Source: Nitrospirota bacterium (GTDB lineage: Bacteria > Nitrospirota > Leptospirillia > Leptospirillales > Leptospirillaceae). Taken from it: a stretch of DNA of 64,000 nucleotides. Made by a program: the position numbers and the translations under genes. Position 1 is the first letter of the stretch. The number at the start of each line of letters is the position of its first letter. Location of the stretch: contig JAMCWM010000036.1 of NCBI GenBank assembly GCA_023481175.1, positions 30,800-94,799 of the forward strand. The letters are read 5' to 3'. This document shows, one piece after another, positions 37,669-47,490 of the stretch. The notes below the pieces were generated by a model. The model saw only the letters and a program-made list of their open reading frames with translations. It was not told the DNA's origin and made no database searches.

Positions 37669-38208
37669 GTGGTCATGGTGCGGAAAGAAGGATCAGGAAA
37701 AGAGGGAGTCAAACGGAAAATGAGTTTTGGCGCACTTTTCGGCGGAATCCTGTGTGTGGCGGTCCTTCTCTGGGCTCCGGGTCCTGCAAGGGCGGGTGAT
37801 CTTGGGGCCTTTCAGTCCAGCGTGATCTCGACGGATCTGTTCCTGTCATGGATTCCCTCCCAGGCGAAAGATCTCCATCTGACCTCCGGCCAGGTGGCGG
37901 CACTCAGAGAGGTGCAGGGGGATTTCAAGGGAAAGAGCGCCGAAGTTGGCCGGCGCATCGAACGCAACGCCAGGATCCTCGGCAAGGAAGTCGGGAAGTA
38001 TCCGATCGATCTTTCAAAAATCAAGCCCGCCATCGGCGAGATCAGCACTCTCCGTGGAGAGCTGACCTATCATGCCATCAAAAGCCTCTACCGGGTCCAG
38101 ACCATTTTGAATCAATCACAATGGGACCAAGCCAAGGCCGAATGGGCGCACATTCTTGCAGCAAAAGCCGTCGAGTCGTCTCCGGCTCCGTCCACAGGGA
38201 AGAAGTAA
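37669..38208 (+). CDS. Secreted Spy/CpxP-like protein
   Basis: 179 residues with a signal peptide (hydrophobic stretch about 20-40, ending ARAG) and an all-helical mature part. SWIPSQAKDLHLTSGQVAALREVQGDF resembles the LTxxQ repeats of Spy/CpxP-type periplasmic proteins, with the second copy replaced by ILNQSQWDQAKAEW. These proteins are chaperones or metal/stress sensors. The start could be GTG 37669 or ATG 37675 or even codon 18; the signal peptide does not decide. Confidence 0.6.
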   Translation: MVMVRKEGSGKEGVKRKMSFGALFGGILCVAVLLWAPGPARAGDLGAFQSSVISTDLFLSWIPSQAKDLHLTSGQVAALREVQGDFKGKSAEVGRRIERNARILGKEVGKYPIDLSKIKPAIGEISTLRGELTYHAIKSLYRVQTILNQSQWDQAKAEWAHILAAKAVESSPAPSTGKK

Positions 38209-38228
38209 GGCCTTTTCCCCCGAGGGTC

Positions 38229-38681
38229 CTAGGGGAGGTGGACCAGATTGTATCCCCCTCCCTGTCCCTCGATCCACCAGTTCCCCGGCCAGAGGCCGCC
38301 CGGAACGCCGCCTGCCGTCGTTGTCCCGTACGTTGGAGGGGGCAGAAACTCCTGAGAGATCCGGGGATTGTTTCCCCCAAAGAGATGGTCCAGAAAATAG
38401 CCGAGGGTCCCTTCATTCAGGAGCTGCGACCGGGGGTTCTGGTCGTTGCCGAGCGGAGCAAGACCGAGCGGGCCGGTGTTTCCAAGAGGCGAACCGGGTG
38501 CAAGAGCCTCTGATGCCGGATTGGTCTGGGCAGGAGGGACCGTGGGGGAGGAGGCCGACGGGGAGGTCGAGTCATTTCCTCCGATGGTCTGTCCTCCGAA
38601 GTTGAAGGCGCAGCCCGAAAGGCCCGCAAGGAGGAGTCCAACGGACAAGGACAGGACTGAAGAACGGAGAGTCGGATGCAT
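38229..38681 (-). CDS. Putative lipoprotein, Gly/Pro/Asn-rich
   Basis: 150 residues from the ATG at 38681, placed behind AGGAG. The signal peptide ends in the lipobox LSGC. The mature part is low in charge and rich in Gly, Pro, Asn and Ser, with clusters such as GLWPGNWW; no domain is recognised and it may be a surface-exposed, flexible protein. Convergent with the Spy-like gene. Confidence 0.6.
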   Translation of the reverse strand: MHPTLRSSVLSLSVGLLLAGLSGCAFNFGGQTIGGNDSTSPSASSPTVPPAQTNPASEALAPGSPLGNTGPLGLAPLGNDQNPRSQLLNEGTLGYFLDHLFGGNNPRISQEFLPPPTYGTTTAGGVPGGLWPGNWWIEGQGGGYNLVHLP

Positions 38682-38808
38682 GGAGGGCTCCTGATTGAAG
38701 GGTGGCTCGTTGCCCTGAGAGTCTTTAGGACCATCATACACCAACCCCCGTCCCTATGGGAAAGACTCTGACTTTCGAGTGAAAGATCATCATTTTTGGG
38801 AGGATTTG

Positions 38809-40635
38809 TTGAAGTTTGACCTCTTTTCGGAATATCTCTCCCATATGGAAGGGACCTCGGGACGTCTCGAGCTGGCGAAACAGTTATCCAGTCTTCTGTC
38901 CGAACTGACCCCCTCCGAAACTCCTCCCGCCCTCTACATGGTCCAGGGGCAGCTTCTTCCTCCCTTTGCCGGAGAGCCGATGGGGATGGCCTCCCGGCTT
39001 CTTCTGAAGGCCATGGACCGGGCGCTGGAAAAGAACGAGGGAGGGGGGGGATCGCCGGATCTGACTGCTCTCCTGGCCGAGGCGGGAGATCCGGGGATCC
39101 TGGCCGAGCGTCTCGGAATGGGACGGGAGCATGGACGCTTGAATCTTTCGGAAGTCTACGAATCCCTTCTCCAGATTTCGCGCCAGAGCGGATCAGGGTC
39201 CCAGGAGGAGAAGATTTCACGCCTGGCCTCTTTGTTTCGGGCCGTTTCCCCCCTGTCTTCGCGCTATCTGGCCCGCTTTGTCATGGGACGGCTCAGGCTC
39301 GGGGTAGGTGACTCCACTATCGTTGACGCTCTGGCCCGGACAGTCCTGAGAACTCCACCGGAGGATGAGAAGGGCTGGAAGGCGGAAATGAAGAGCGTTC
39401 GGCAGAAGGTCGAAGGAGCCTACAATCTCTGTTCAGACCTCGGACGGGTTGGCGAGGTCCTTCGTCGGGATGGTCTCGAGGGGCTCGGGAGCATCCGGCC
39501 CTCCGTCGGATATCCCATTCGTATGGCTCTTTGCGAGCGGCTGGGCTCCGGGGCCGAAATCATCGAAAAGCTTGGGCGGGCCGCTGTCGAATCGAAGTAT
39601 GACGGATTTCGATGCCAGATTCATTGCGACGGATCCCATGTCAGGATCTTTTCCCGGAATCTGGAGGAGACGACCGGCATGTTCCCCGAGCTGGCCCGGG
39701 AAGCACGGAGGATTCTGGGGCACCGGTCTGCGATTTTCGAGGGGGAGGCCCTCGGGTATGACGGGGAGAATGACTCCTACCATCCTTTTCAGGTGACGAT
39801 CACCCGGAAAAGGAAGCACAACATCCTCGAGAAATCCGAGGAGATCCCCCTCAAGTGTCTTGTCTTCGACGTGCTTTTCCTGGACGGAGAGCCGGTCATG
39901 GACCGGCCGTTTTCGGAACGTCGACGACTTCTGGAGGGGATCTTCCCGGTCCACCGAAGGACTCTCTCGGAGCGGGAGGTCCCCCCTGACCAGGTGTTCG
40001 GAGCCTCGCGGCTGATCGAAACGGACGACCCCCACACGATCGATCTCTTTTTCGACGAGGTGGTGGAGGAAGGCTTTGAGGGGATCATCGCCAAGCGGCT
40101 TGATGGCGTTTACACGGCCGGCTCCAGAAACTTCAACTGGATCAAGCTCAAGCGTTCCTACAAGGGAGCCCTTTCCGATACCGTCGATCTGGTTCTGATC
40201 GGGTACTACCGGGGGAAGGGTCTCCGGACGCGCCTTGGGATCGGTGCGGTCCTTGGTGCGGTGTTCGACCCGGTGAAGGGGGAATATCTGTCCGTGGCGC
40301 GCATCGGCTCGGGACTGACGGAAGAAAAGTGGAAGGAACTCAGAGAGATGCTGGACGACCTGCGGGTTCCCGATCCTCCCTCCGTCGTGCGGTCCGGCCT
40401 CGTGCCGGATTTCTGGGTCTTTCCCAAAATCGTCGTGACCGTCCTGGCCGACGAACTGACGCGCTCTCCCGTTCATCTGGCCGGACGGGAAGAGGGAGAA
40501 GAGGAGGGCTATGCCCTTCGGTTCCCCCGAATGGTTTCGGGCCCCCGGGCCGACAAGGGACCGGAAGAGGCGACCACGGTCGATGAAATCCGGCGTCTTT
40601 TCGACCTCCAGCGTCAACGCTCCCTCCGGGAGTGA
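38809..40635 (+). CDS. lig: ATP-dependent DNA ligase (archaeal/eukaryotic type I)
   Basis: 608 residues. The adenylated lysine lies in VESKYDGFR (Lys263), followed by motifs in FEGEALGY, CLVFDVLFL, FEGIIAKRLDG and WIKLKRSY. The N-terminal helical domain begins LKFDLFSEYLSHMEGTSGRLE, which aligns with archaeal ligases if translation starts at the TTG at 38809 (GGGAGGA upstream); a GTG at 38779 is possible. Bacterial replicative ligases use NAD+, so this enzyme is additional and probably acts in repair; the archaeal flavour suggests ancient transfer. Confidence 0.92.
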   Translation: MKFDLFSEYLSHMEGTSGRLELAKQLSSLLSELTPSETPPALYMVQGQLLPPFAGEPMGMASRLLLKAMDRALEKNEGGGGSPDLTALLAEAGDPGILAERLGMGREHGRLNLSEVYESLLQISRQSGSGSQEEKISRLASLFRAVSPLSSRYLARFVMGRLRLGVGDSTIVDALARTVLRTPPEDEKGWKAEMKSVRQKVEGAYNLCSDLGRVGEVLRRDGLEGLGSIRPSVGYPIRMALCERLGSGAEIIEKLGRAAVESKYDGFRCQIHCDGSHVRIFSRNLEETTGMFPELAREARRILGHRSAIFEGEALGYDGENDSYHPFQVTITRKRKHNILEKSEEIPLKCLVFDVLFLDGEPVMDRPFSERRRLLEGIFPVHRRTLSEREVPPDQVFGASRLIETDDPHTIDLFFDEVVEEGFEGIIAKRLDGVYTAGSRNFNWIKLKRSYKGALSDTVDLVLIGYYRGKGLRTRLGIGAVLGAVFDPVKGEYLSVARIGSGLTEEKWKELREMLDDLRVPDPPSVVRSGLVPDFWVFPKIVVTVLADELTRSPVHLAGREEGEEEGYALRFPRMVSGPRADKGPEEATTVDEIRRLFDLQRQRSLRE

Positions 40636-40686
40636 CAGGCCGGCCTTCTTTCTCTCGAGGCCGGACGAGAGTACAATCAGTCGCTG

Positions 40687-41169
40687 ATGAACAGAACCCC
40701 CAGACAAGGAGACGGAGAGTTGAAACCACACGATATGGAGCGTTTTTTCTGGCAGCTCGAAGGAGCCCTTTCCAAGGGCATGTGGCCGGACATCGTTTTC
40801 AAGGCCGCGGGAGACGGCCGCTGGTCGCCGATGACGGACATCTACGAGACCGATGAAGAGACGGTCATCAAGATGGATCTGGCCGGGGTCCAGAAGGACG
40901 AGATCTCGATTATCGTGGAGGGAAACAGGCTTCTCGTCCGGGGGATGCGAAAGGACGAATCGAAGACATACGAACCCCAGAAAAAGAAGAACTACGTCCA
41001 GATGGAGATCAATTACGGGGAGTTCGAACGCGTGTTTCTTCTTCGGGACGGAATCGAGGGCCGGCCGGTTCGTGCGGAGTACACCTCGGGATTCCTCCGG
41101 ATTATCGTCGGCAAGAAACCGAAGCAGAAGCTCAATGTTCCCATCACCTTTTCGGAAGGGGGACAATAG
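40687..41169 (+). CDS. Small heat-shock protein, Hsp20/alpha-crystallin family
   Basis: 160 residues with an alpha-crystallin domain (about 48-150): PMTDIYETDEETVIKMDLAGVQKDEISI at its start and the GFLRIIVGK strand at its end; the usual C-terminal I-x-I anchor is VPITF. It holds unfolding proteins in the cytoplasm. The gene overlaps the first base of lon, so chaperone and protease are co-expressed. Confidence 0.88.
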   Translation: MNRTPRQGDGELKPHDMERFFWQLEGALSKGMWPDIVFKAAGDGRWSPMTDIYETDEETVIKMDLAGVQKDEISIIVEGNRLLVRGMRKDESKTYEPQKKKNYVQMEINYGEFERVFLLRDGIEGRPVRAEYTSGFLRIIVGKKPKQKLNVPITFSEGGQ

Positions 41170-43659
41170 TGGCAGACGATCCGATCAAGGTTCCCAAAGA
41201 TTCCCCCTATGTGGTCCTCTCCGACACCGTTGTCTTTCCTCATATTCTTGCATCGATCGCCTTCCATGATCCGAAGGCCATGGCCGCCATCGACGATGCG
41301 ATGAACCGGGAGCCGAAAACACTGGTCTGTGTGGCCGGACAGAAGGAAGAGGGAGAGGAGGAGTCCCCTGACTCCGTCCTTCTGTCGGAGGCCGAGGCCG
41401 AAGAAATCTTCGGGACAGGGGCCCCGGCCGCGACAGGGAAGGAAGCCTTGCCCATGCGCCATTATCGGGTCGGCACCCTCGTCGTGATCCACAAGCTCCT
41501 CCGCATTCCGGCGGGAGGAATCGCGATCATGGTCCAGGGGGTCCGGCGTGTCCGCATCGAGGAGGACCTCTCCCATTCCCCTTTCAATCGGGCCGTCATC
41601 TCCGAATTTCCTGAAATCATGGAAAAGAACGACAACACCGAGGCCCTTCTCCGGACGATCCTGAGTCAGGCGAAGAAGCTCGGGACCCTCGCCTCCTACC
41701 TTCCGGACGAGTTCGAGACGATGACCCTGAACGTGGAAAATCCGTTCCACCTCTGCTATCTCATCGCCACGTTCCTCCGGCTTCCCCTCGAGGAGCGCCA
41801 GGCGGTTCTCGAAGCGCCGACGCTCGAGGACAAGCTGATGCTGATCGCCCGCGATCTGGTCAAGGAAATCGAGATCCAGGAACTGGGAGGAAAGATCAAG
41901 TCAAAAATCGCCGACGAAGTCCAGAAGTCGCAGCGGGACTTCTTCCTGCGCGAGCAGATGAAGGCGATCCAGAAAGAGCTCGGGGACGGGGAGGAGGGAG
42001 ACGAGGAGGTTGTCCGGTATCGGCAAAAAGCCGAAGAGATCGGTCTCACTCCCGAGGCCCACAAGGAGGTCATGCGCGAGATCTCCCGGCTCGTTCGGGC
42101 GGGGGGCCAGTCCCAGGAAGCCCAGGTCATCCGGACCTATCTCGATGTGGTGCTCGATCTTCCCTGGAGCAAGGAATCTCCCGAAGTCTTCGATCTTGAA
42201 GAGGCCCGCCGGATTCTGGATGCCGACCACTACGACCTCGAAAAGGTCAAGGAACGGATCCTGGATGAACTGGCCGTCCTTGCACGGAAGAAGACGGGGG
42301 AGGGGCGTGGGCCCATTCTCTGCTTTCTGGGGCCCCCTGGGGTCGGGAAGACGACCCTGGGCCAGTCCATTGCCCGGGCCATGGGGCGGGAGTTCGTCCG
42401 GATTTCCCTGGGTGGCGTTCGGGACGAAGCCGAAATCCGCGGACACAGGAGAACCTATGTCGGGGCGATGCCAGGACGGATCATCGCGGGACTCAGAAAG
42501 GCCCAGACGAAGAATCCCGTTTTCATGCTCGATGAAATCGACAAGGTTGGGGCCGATTACCGTGGAGACCCATCATCCGCCCTTCTCGAGGTTCTGGACT
42601 CGGCCCAGAACAAGGATTTCCGGGATCATTACCTCGATCTGGCCTTCGATCTGTCCCGTGTCTTTTTCATCACGACGGCCAATGTGGCCCAGACCATTCC
42701 CCCCCCCGCTTCTGGACCGGATGGATCTGATCCGTCTCGCGGGATACACCTGGGAGGAAAAGCTCCATATCGCCCGGCATTATCTGATACCACGGGCCAT
42801 TTCGGACCTCTCACTCACCCCCCGGGAGTTCGACCTTCCGGACTTGACCCTCAAGAAGATCATCCGTGAATACACCCGGGAGGCGGGCGTCAGAAGCCTC
42901 GATCGCAAGATCACGACGATTCTTCGCAAGGTGGTCCGGACTCGGGCGACCCAGAAACCGAAGCGGAAGGTGGTGATCCGTCCGGCAAGCCTTCCGGCCT
43001 TTCTTGGCAATGAATACATCGAACCCGAGACCCGTCTGGAAAAAACGCCACCTGGACTCGTGACGGGACTGGCCTGGACCCCCAACGGAGGTGAGGTTCT
43101 CTTTGTGGAGTCGGTCGCCATTCCGGGCTCCCGGGGCTTCATTCTGACCGGACAGCTGGGCGATGTCATGAAGGAATCGGCCCGTGCGGCTCTCTCCTTC
43201 GCACAGTCCCGGAGTGAGGTCCTCGGTATTTCGCCCACCTTCTTTTCGAAGAACGAAATTCACATCCATGTTCCGGGGGGCGCGATTCCCAAGGACGGTC
43301 CGTCGGCCGGCATCACGATTACGACGACCATCCTGTCACTGGCGACGGGCATCCCTGTCCCGTCCACCGTGGCGATGACCGGGGAAATTTCGCTCTCCGG
43401 GAGAGTCCTTCCGGTCGGAGGGATCAAGGAAAAGCTCATCGGAGCCCGCGAGGCGGGGATCACGACCGTCTATCTTCCGGCAAAAAATGCGAAGGATATT
43501 TCGGATCTCCCGGATGAGGTTCGAAAGGATCTGGCCATCCATCCGGTCGAATCGATGGATGAGCTGATCGAGATCTTCTTCGCTAAAGCGAAAAAGAAAA
43601 GGGAAAATGCTTCCGGAAGCGGAAAAGTCAGGCGGGTCTCAAAGAAGTCGCCGGGGTGA
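41169..43659 (+). pseudogene. lon: ATP-dependent protease Lon, frame interrupted at a C9 run
   Basis: The first frame (GTG 41169) gives the Lon N-domain, coiled coil and AAA+ motifs (Walker A GPPGVGKTTLG near residue 387, Walker B NPVFMLDEIDKVGADY) and then leaves the family at base 42708, stopping at 42869. The next frame resumes at once with LLDRMDLIRLAGYTWEEKLHIARHY and holds the protease Ser-Lys dyad (PKDGPSAGITI and LPVGGIKEKLIGA). Removing one C from the run at 42699-42707 gives one 829-residue Lon of normal length. Either a real mutation, slippage, or a sequence error; all motifs are intact, so the lesion is recent or artefactual. Confidence 0.9.
42699..42707 (+). other. C9 homopolymer causing the lon frame change
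   Basis: ATT-CCCCCCCCC-GCTTCTGG. With eight C the codons read I-P-P-P-L-L-D-R-M, as in other Lon proteins; with nine they do not. Confidence 0.95.
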
Positions 43660-43695
43660 AAGTGTTTCGGACAGGATCAGGATAAGGCGGTCATG

Positions 43696-43726
43696 GGGGG
43701 CTTCCGCGAGGAGGAGCCCCCTTCTT
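43696..43726 (+). terminator. lon terminator
   Basis: GGGGGCT (43696-43702) pairs with AGCCCCC (43715-43721), with an inner TCC/GGA pairing, followed by TTCTT. It lies 36 bases after the lon stop and may serve the convergent permease gene as well. Confidence 0.6.
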
Positions 43727-43732
43727 GATTCC

Positions 43733-44830
43733 TCATGAACTTTTTTGTTCGGTTTTTTCGCGCACGCTCTGTTGCCAGAGTGTCTGCAGGATCGCGAGGA
43801 TCACAGGTCCTATAAAAAGACCAATGATTCCGAAGGCTTCGAGTCCCCCCAGAACGCCCAGAAGAATCAGGATGAAAGGCATCTCGGAAGACCGTCCGAT
43901 GAAAATCGGTTTTATCACGTTCTCAATACCCCCCACCACCAGCGCGTTCCAGACGAGAAACAGGATGAAGGCCAGCGTTCTTCCCTGGGCCAGAAGGGTG
44001 AAGGAGGCCGGAAGCCAGACGGCCACCGCACCCATCGGGAAAAGCGCCAGGAAAAAGAGCAGAAAGGTGAGGAGAAGAGCGTCAGGAATCCTCGCCACCT
44101 CGAAGCCGATTCCGGCCAGGACCGCCTGCGTCAGGGCTGTGAAAAACATGCCGTAGACGACCCCCCGGGTCACCGGAGCGATCTGCCCGAATGGCCCTTC
44201 CACCGCCGGCCCCCCCCATTTGAGCAGCAAGGTCCGGATCCCCTTCCACAGCTCGGGCCCCTTCAGGTAGAAGCTGAAAAGCCCCAGGAGAAGCACCAGC
44301 GTTTTGACGGCAATCTTTCCCGCGTCGGTCATGATGGCGAAGAGGCGGTCCCCAAAGGTCAGAAGATGGGACTGGAGCCGGTCCATGAAGATGGAAAGGC
44401 TGGGGGTATGGGTCCGGAAGTTCTGGTACCACTGCTGGATCCGTGCGCCGGCGAAAGGGATATGGGTGATCCAGGCGGGGAGGGTGGCCTGCGGATTCTG
44501 GATGAATCCCCTGAACTTGGCCACCTCGGTCAGAATTTCCTGAGTCAGCGGGAGGGCAAAGGAGAGAAGGGGAGCCAGGACGAGTGCGAGAAAAAGGACG
44601 GTCATCAGGAGCGCCGACAGAATGGGTTTTTTGACCACGCGCCGGAGGGTCGTGAGAATCGGGTAGGTCGCGAAAGCCAGGATTCCGGCCCAGAGAAGGG
44701 GGACCGCATAGGGGAGAAGGACATATCCCGCGGTGGCCAGCAGGACCGCCAACAGAAGGGCCCGGACAAAGGGAGATCCCGGTTGTTGGCAGTCTCCCGA
44801 TGTCTCAGGGTTCGGAGAATCCCCTGTCAT
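43733..44830 (-). CDS. AI-2E family (PerM/UPF0118) transporter
   Basis: 365 residues with about eight membrane segments; the segment near the end, [45 protein letters not shown], is split over the strongly conserved family motif (KP-x-hydrophobic, GG-x-x-FG-x-x-G). Members export autoinducer-2 or act as Na+/H+ antiporters; the substrate here is unknown. The ATG overlaps the leuD stop (ATGA), so it may be the last gene of the leuC-leuD message. Confidence 0.85.
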   Translation of the reverse strand: MTGDSPNPETSGDCQQPGSPFVRALLLAVLLATAGYVLLPYAVPLLWAGILAFATYPILTTLRRVVKKPILSALLMTVLFLALVLAPLLSFALPLTQEILTEVAKFRGFIQNPQATLPAWITHIPFAGARIQQWYQNFRTHTPSLSIFMDRLQSHLLTFGDRLFAIMTDAGKIAVKTLVLLLGLFSFYLKGPELWKGIRTLLLKWGGPAVEGPFGQIAPVTRGVVYGMFFTALTQAVLAGIGFEVARIPDALLLTFLLFFLALFPMGAVAVWLPASFTLLAQGRTLAFILFLVWNALVVGGIENVIKPIFIGRSSEMPFILILLGVLGGLEAFGIIGLFIGPVILAILQTLWQQSVREKTEQKSS

Positions 44831-45480
44831 GCGGCAGGAGGTGTCGCGGGACGGTTCCAGGGGGCCGATTTGTCCTGACGCGTTTCGTAGACGGTGATTT
44901 CCGGTGACTTTTTGAGAGAGAGTCCGATCTCGTCGAGCCCTTCAAGGAGGTGCGTCTTTCGGACCGGGTCGACGGAAAAGGAAAAAACGTCACCGGAGGG
45001 TGTCCGGACCTTCTGCTCCGGGAGGTCGATGGTCAGCTGGAAGCCGGGCGTTTTGGCCACCTCGGAAAAGAGAGCGTCCACTTCCTGAGGTTTGAGAACG
45101 ACCGGGAGGATGCCATTCTTGAAGCAGTTGTTGTAGAAAATGTCGGCAAAGGATGGCGCGATGACCGCACGAAAGCCATAGTCCAGCAGGGCCCATGGGG
45201 CATGCTCTCTCGATGATCCGCATCCGAAGTTTTCACGGGCCAGGAGGATCCTGGCCCCATGGTAGCGGGGATTGTTCAGGACAAAGGAGGGGTCCGGGAC
45301 GAGTCCGTCTGTTCGTCCGTCGGAGGGCGCGTCCTTGTAGCGCCAGTCATAGAAGAGACTCACGCCAAGTCCGGTTCGCCGGATGGTCTTCAGAAACTGC
45401 TTGGGAATGATCGCGTCGGTATCGATGTTGGCCCGGTCTATCGGGGCGACGACGGCGGTCATGGTCACGAATGGTTCCAT
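44827..45480 (-). CDS. leuD: 3-isopropylmalate dehydratase small subunit
   Basis: 217 residues from the ATG at 45480, behind AGGAG; the frame is open upstream to 45657 but that stretch overlaps leuC and is not protein-like. Signatures are [31 protein letters not shown] and [13 protein letters not shown]. With LeuC it isomerises 2-isopropylmalate to 3-isopropylmalate in leucine synthesis. Confidence 0.94.
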   Translation of the reverse strand: MEPFVTMTAVVAPIDRANIDTDAIIPKQFLKTIRRTGLGVSLFYDWRYKDAPSDGRTDGLVPDPSFVLNNPRYHGARILLARENFGCGSSREHAPWALLDYGFRAVIAPSFADIFYNNCFKNGILPVVLKPQEVDALFSEVAKTPGFQLTIDLPEQKVRTPSGDVFSFSVDPVRKTHLLEGLDEIGLSLKKSPEITVYETRQDKSAPWNRPATPPAA

Positions 45481-45502
45481 GGGTTGGGCTCCTAAAGGTT
45501 TT

Positions 45503-46906
45503 TCAGGATCGGGAAAGCGTCCGTATGTCCACGAAGTGTCCGGCGATGGCGGCGGCTGCGGCCATCTCGGGGCTGACAAGGTGCGTGCGCCCGTTCTTGC
45601 CCTGACGTCCCTCGAAATTCCGGTTGGATGTGGAGGCGCAGCGCTCAAAGGGGGCAAGCTGGTCGGGGTTCATGCCCAGACACATGGAGCAGCCGGGTTC
45701 TCGCCATTCGAGGCCAGCCTCGATGAAGATCTGATGGAGATTTTCTTTTTCGGCCTGTTGCCGGACGAGTCCGGAGCCCGGAACGACCATGGCGCTCACG
45801 CCCTTGGCGATTTTGTGTCCCTTGACGATCGAGGCCGCGGCTCGAAGATCTTCGATCCGGCCGTTGGTGCAGGAGCCGATGAAGATGCGCGTGACGGGAA
45901 TATCGGTAATCCTCGTTCCCGGAGAAAGTCCCATGTAGGCCAGGGCTTTCCGGGCCATGTCACGTTCGACGGGGTCGGTGAACTGTTCGGGGTCGGGAAC
46001 CCGGCCGTCGACGCCGGTCACCTGCCCTGGATTGGTCCCCCAGGTCACCTGGGGCGAGAGCCGTGAGGCGTCGAGGGTGACCGTCCTGTCGTAGGTCGCT
46101 CCGGGATCGGTGGCAAGCGACTGCCAATAGGCAACCGCCCGGTCCCAGAGATCTCCCTTGGGGGCGTAGGGTCGACCTTTCAGGTAGGTAAAGGTCTTTT
46201 CGTCGGGAGCCACAAGGCCGGCACGGGCTCCGGCTTCAATGGCCATGTTGCAGAGGGTCATGCGCCCTTCCATGGTGAGGGCTCTGACCGCCTCCCCGGT
46301 GAATTCAAGAATGTGGCCGGTTCCCCCAGCCGTTCCGATCTGTCCGATGACGGCCAGGATCAGGTCCTTGGGGGTGACCCCGGGAGCCGGCTTTCCTTCG
46401 ATCCGGATTTCCATGGTCCTGGGGCGCGTCTGAGGAAGGGTCTGGGTCGCCAGCACATGCTCAACCTCGGAGGTTCCGATGCCGAAAGCCAGGGCTCCAA
46501 AAGCTCCGTGCGTCGCCGTGTGGCTGTCCCCGCAAACGATGGTGAGTCCCGGGAGGGTGATTCCCTGTTCGGGCGCAATCACGTGAACGATGCCCTGGCG
46601 AATGTCGTTCATGGAAAAATAGGTCACGCCGAATTCACGGGCATTCTTCTCCAGCGTATTGACCTGAAGGGCGCTGACCGGATCGGTGATGCCGTGGGAT
46701 CGGTCGGTGGTCGGCACGTTGTGGTCGGGGACTGCGAAGGTCAGATCCGGACGGCGGACCTTGCGTCCGGCCATCCGGAGTCCTTCGAAGGCCTGAGGGC
46801 TCGTGACCTCGTGGACGAGCTGCCGGTCGATGTAGAGAAGGACCATTCCCTGGTCCTCCGTGACGACATGGTCATCCCATATTTTTTCAATGATTGTTTT
46901 GGGCAT
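45503..46906 (-). CDS. leuC: 3-isopropylmalate dehydratase large subunit
   Basis: 467 residues from the ATG at 46906 (AGGAG upstream). The 4Fe-4S ligands are visible in [13 protein letters not shown] (Cys near 345) and GCSMCLGMN (two Cys near 405-408); [14 protein letters not shown] is another aconitase signature. It partners LeuD, encoded 22 bases downstream. LeuA and LeuB are not in the window. Confidence 0.95.
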   Translation of the reverse strand: MPKTIIEKIWDDHVVTEDQGMVLLYIDRQLVHEVTSPQAFEGLRMAGRKVRRPDLTFAVPDHNVPTTDRSHGITDPVSALQVNTLEKNAREFGVTYFSMNDIRQGIVHVIAPEQGITLPGLTIVCGDSHTATHGAFGALAFGIGTSEVEHVLATQTLPQTRPRTMEIRIEGKPAPGVTPKDLILAVIGQIGTAGGTGHILEFTGEAVRALTMEGRMTLCNMAIEAGARAGLVAPDEKTFTYLKGRPYAPKGDLWDRAVAYWQSLATDPGATYDRTVTLDASRLSPQVTWGTNPGQVTGVDGRVPDPEQFTDPVERDMARKALAYMGLSPGTRITDIPVTRIFIGSCTNGRIEDLRAAASIVKGHKIAKGVSAMVVPGSGLVRQQAEKENLHQIFIEAGLEWREPGCSMCLGMNPDQLAPFERCASTSNRNFEGRQGKNGRTHLVSPEMAAAAAIAGHFVDIRTLSRS

Positions 46907-46952
46907 GGCGCGCTCCTGATGGCAAGAATCAATATTTGATCGATATCTTTTC

Positions 46953-46975
46953 ACTATACCAGAGTTCCCTGGTAT
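46953..46975 (-). promoter_or_regulatory. leuC -10 element with overlapping operator-like palindrome
   Basis: ATACCAG-agttcc-CTGGTAT (46956-46975) is a perfect seven-base inverted repeat. On the minus strand TATAGT (46958-46953) overlaps one arm, 47 bases before leuC, so a bound regulator would cover the promoter. No clear -35 is visible. Confidence 0.45.
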
Positions 46976-47189
46976 GTCTCCAGAAGTGGAGGCGACTTCC
47001 CGTCAGGGAAAGAAGAGTCTTGTCAAAGAGTAGCCGATAGGAAAGGATAAGTATAGTGATTCTTTTCTATGAAAATGATGAAAAATAATTATCTTTTTGG
47101 ATTAATTAAGAGTCAGACGCAACGTTGTCCCGATGGCGTGGTGGATCTTTACTGTCATTGAAAAAATGATGAGGGTGTTAGGAGGAAAG

Positions 47190-47273
47190 ATGCTGACAGA
47201 TTTATTGATAAAGCCGGGACCTGATCCGTATCGAGAATGCTTCATTAAGAAAGAGAATTGCTTAAGAGATTGA
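47190..47273 (+). CDS. Possible 27-residue peptide
   Basis: ATG at 47190 follows TAGGAGG by four bases and opens 27 codons to TGA (47271-47273), ending seven bases before the tRNA fragment. The product (starts MLTDLLIKPGP) has no recognisable feature. The remainder of the 46976-47279 gap shows nothing else I can name. Confidence 0.25.
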   Translation: MLTDLLIKPGPDPYRECFIKKENCLRD

Positions 47274-47279
47274 TAAACA

Positions 47280-47327
47280 TGGCGTCCCCAACGGGATTCG
47301 AACCCGTGTTACCGCCGTGAAAGGGCG
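47280..47327 (-). tRNA. tRNA-Glu(TTC) 3'-half fragment, attachment site of the island
   Basis: Read on the minus strand this is the anticodon arm with TTC, variable loop, T arm (GGTTCGAATCC) and acceptor 3' strand with encoded CCA of tRNA-Glu. The 5' half (acceptor, D arm) is absent: the match stops at the start of the anticodon stem (47327) and unrelated A+T-rich sequence follows. This is the pattern left when an element integrates into the 3' part of a tRNA gene; the intact gene should lie at the other end of the island, beyond 64,000. The fragment cannot make a tRNA. Confidence 0.9.
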
Positions 47328-47420
47328 ATAAATAAGTAAGGATAGGGAAGTCTTTTTATGAAAATTTCATTTATGCAAGCGATTTATTATACATTCTACT
47401 CCTTTCATTTTCTTTGTATT

Positions 47421-47460
47421 GCCATAGCGCACTATGGCATAGTTATGGCAAAAGATGGCA
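47421..47460. repeat. ATGGCA repeats next to the attachment site
   Basis: A perfect inverted repeat GCCATAG-CGCA-CTATGGC (47421-47438) is followed by direct copies of (T/G)ATGGCA at 47433, 47444 and 47454, spaced 10-11 bases, about one helical turn. Their position 94 bases from the tRNA fragment suggests binding sites for an integrase or excisionase. Confidence 0.5.
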
Positions 47461-47490
47461 ATGGATTCCCAAACTTTCTCAGTCCGTTTT

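Noticed and set aside
39433..41166. 577-residue minus-strand ORF opposite the ligase and Hsp20
   Set aside because: It spans two recognised + strand genes and has no domain, so it is a shadow.
42010..43659. Separate second gene for the C-terminal half of lon
   Set aside because: Bases 42010-42700 of this frame are a shadow of the Lon AAA+ domain; only the part after the C9 run is real and it continues the same protein.
47280..47327. Functional tRNA gene
   Set aside because: The D arm and 5' acceptor strand are missing, so it cannot fold into a tRNA.
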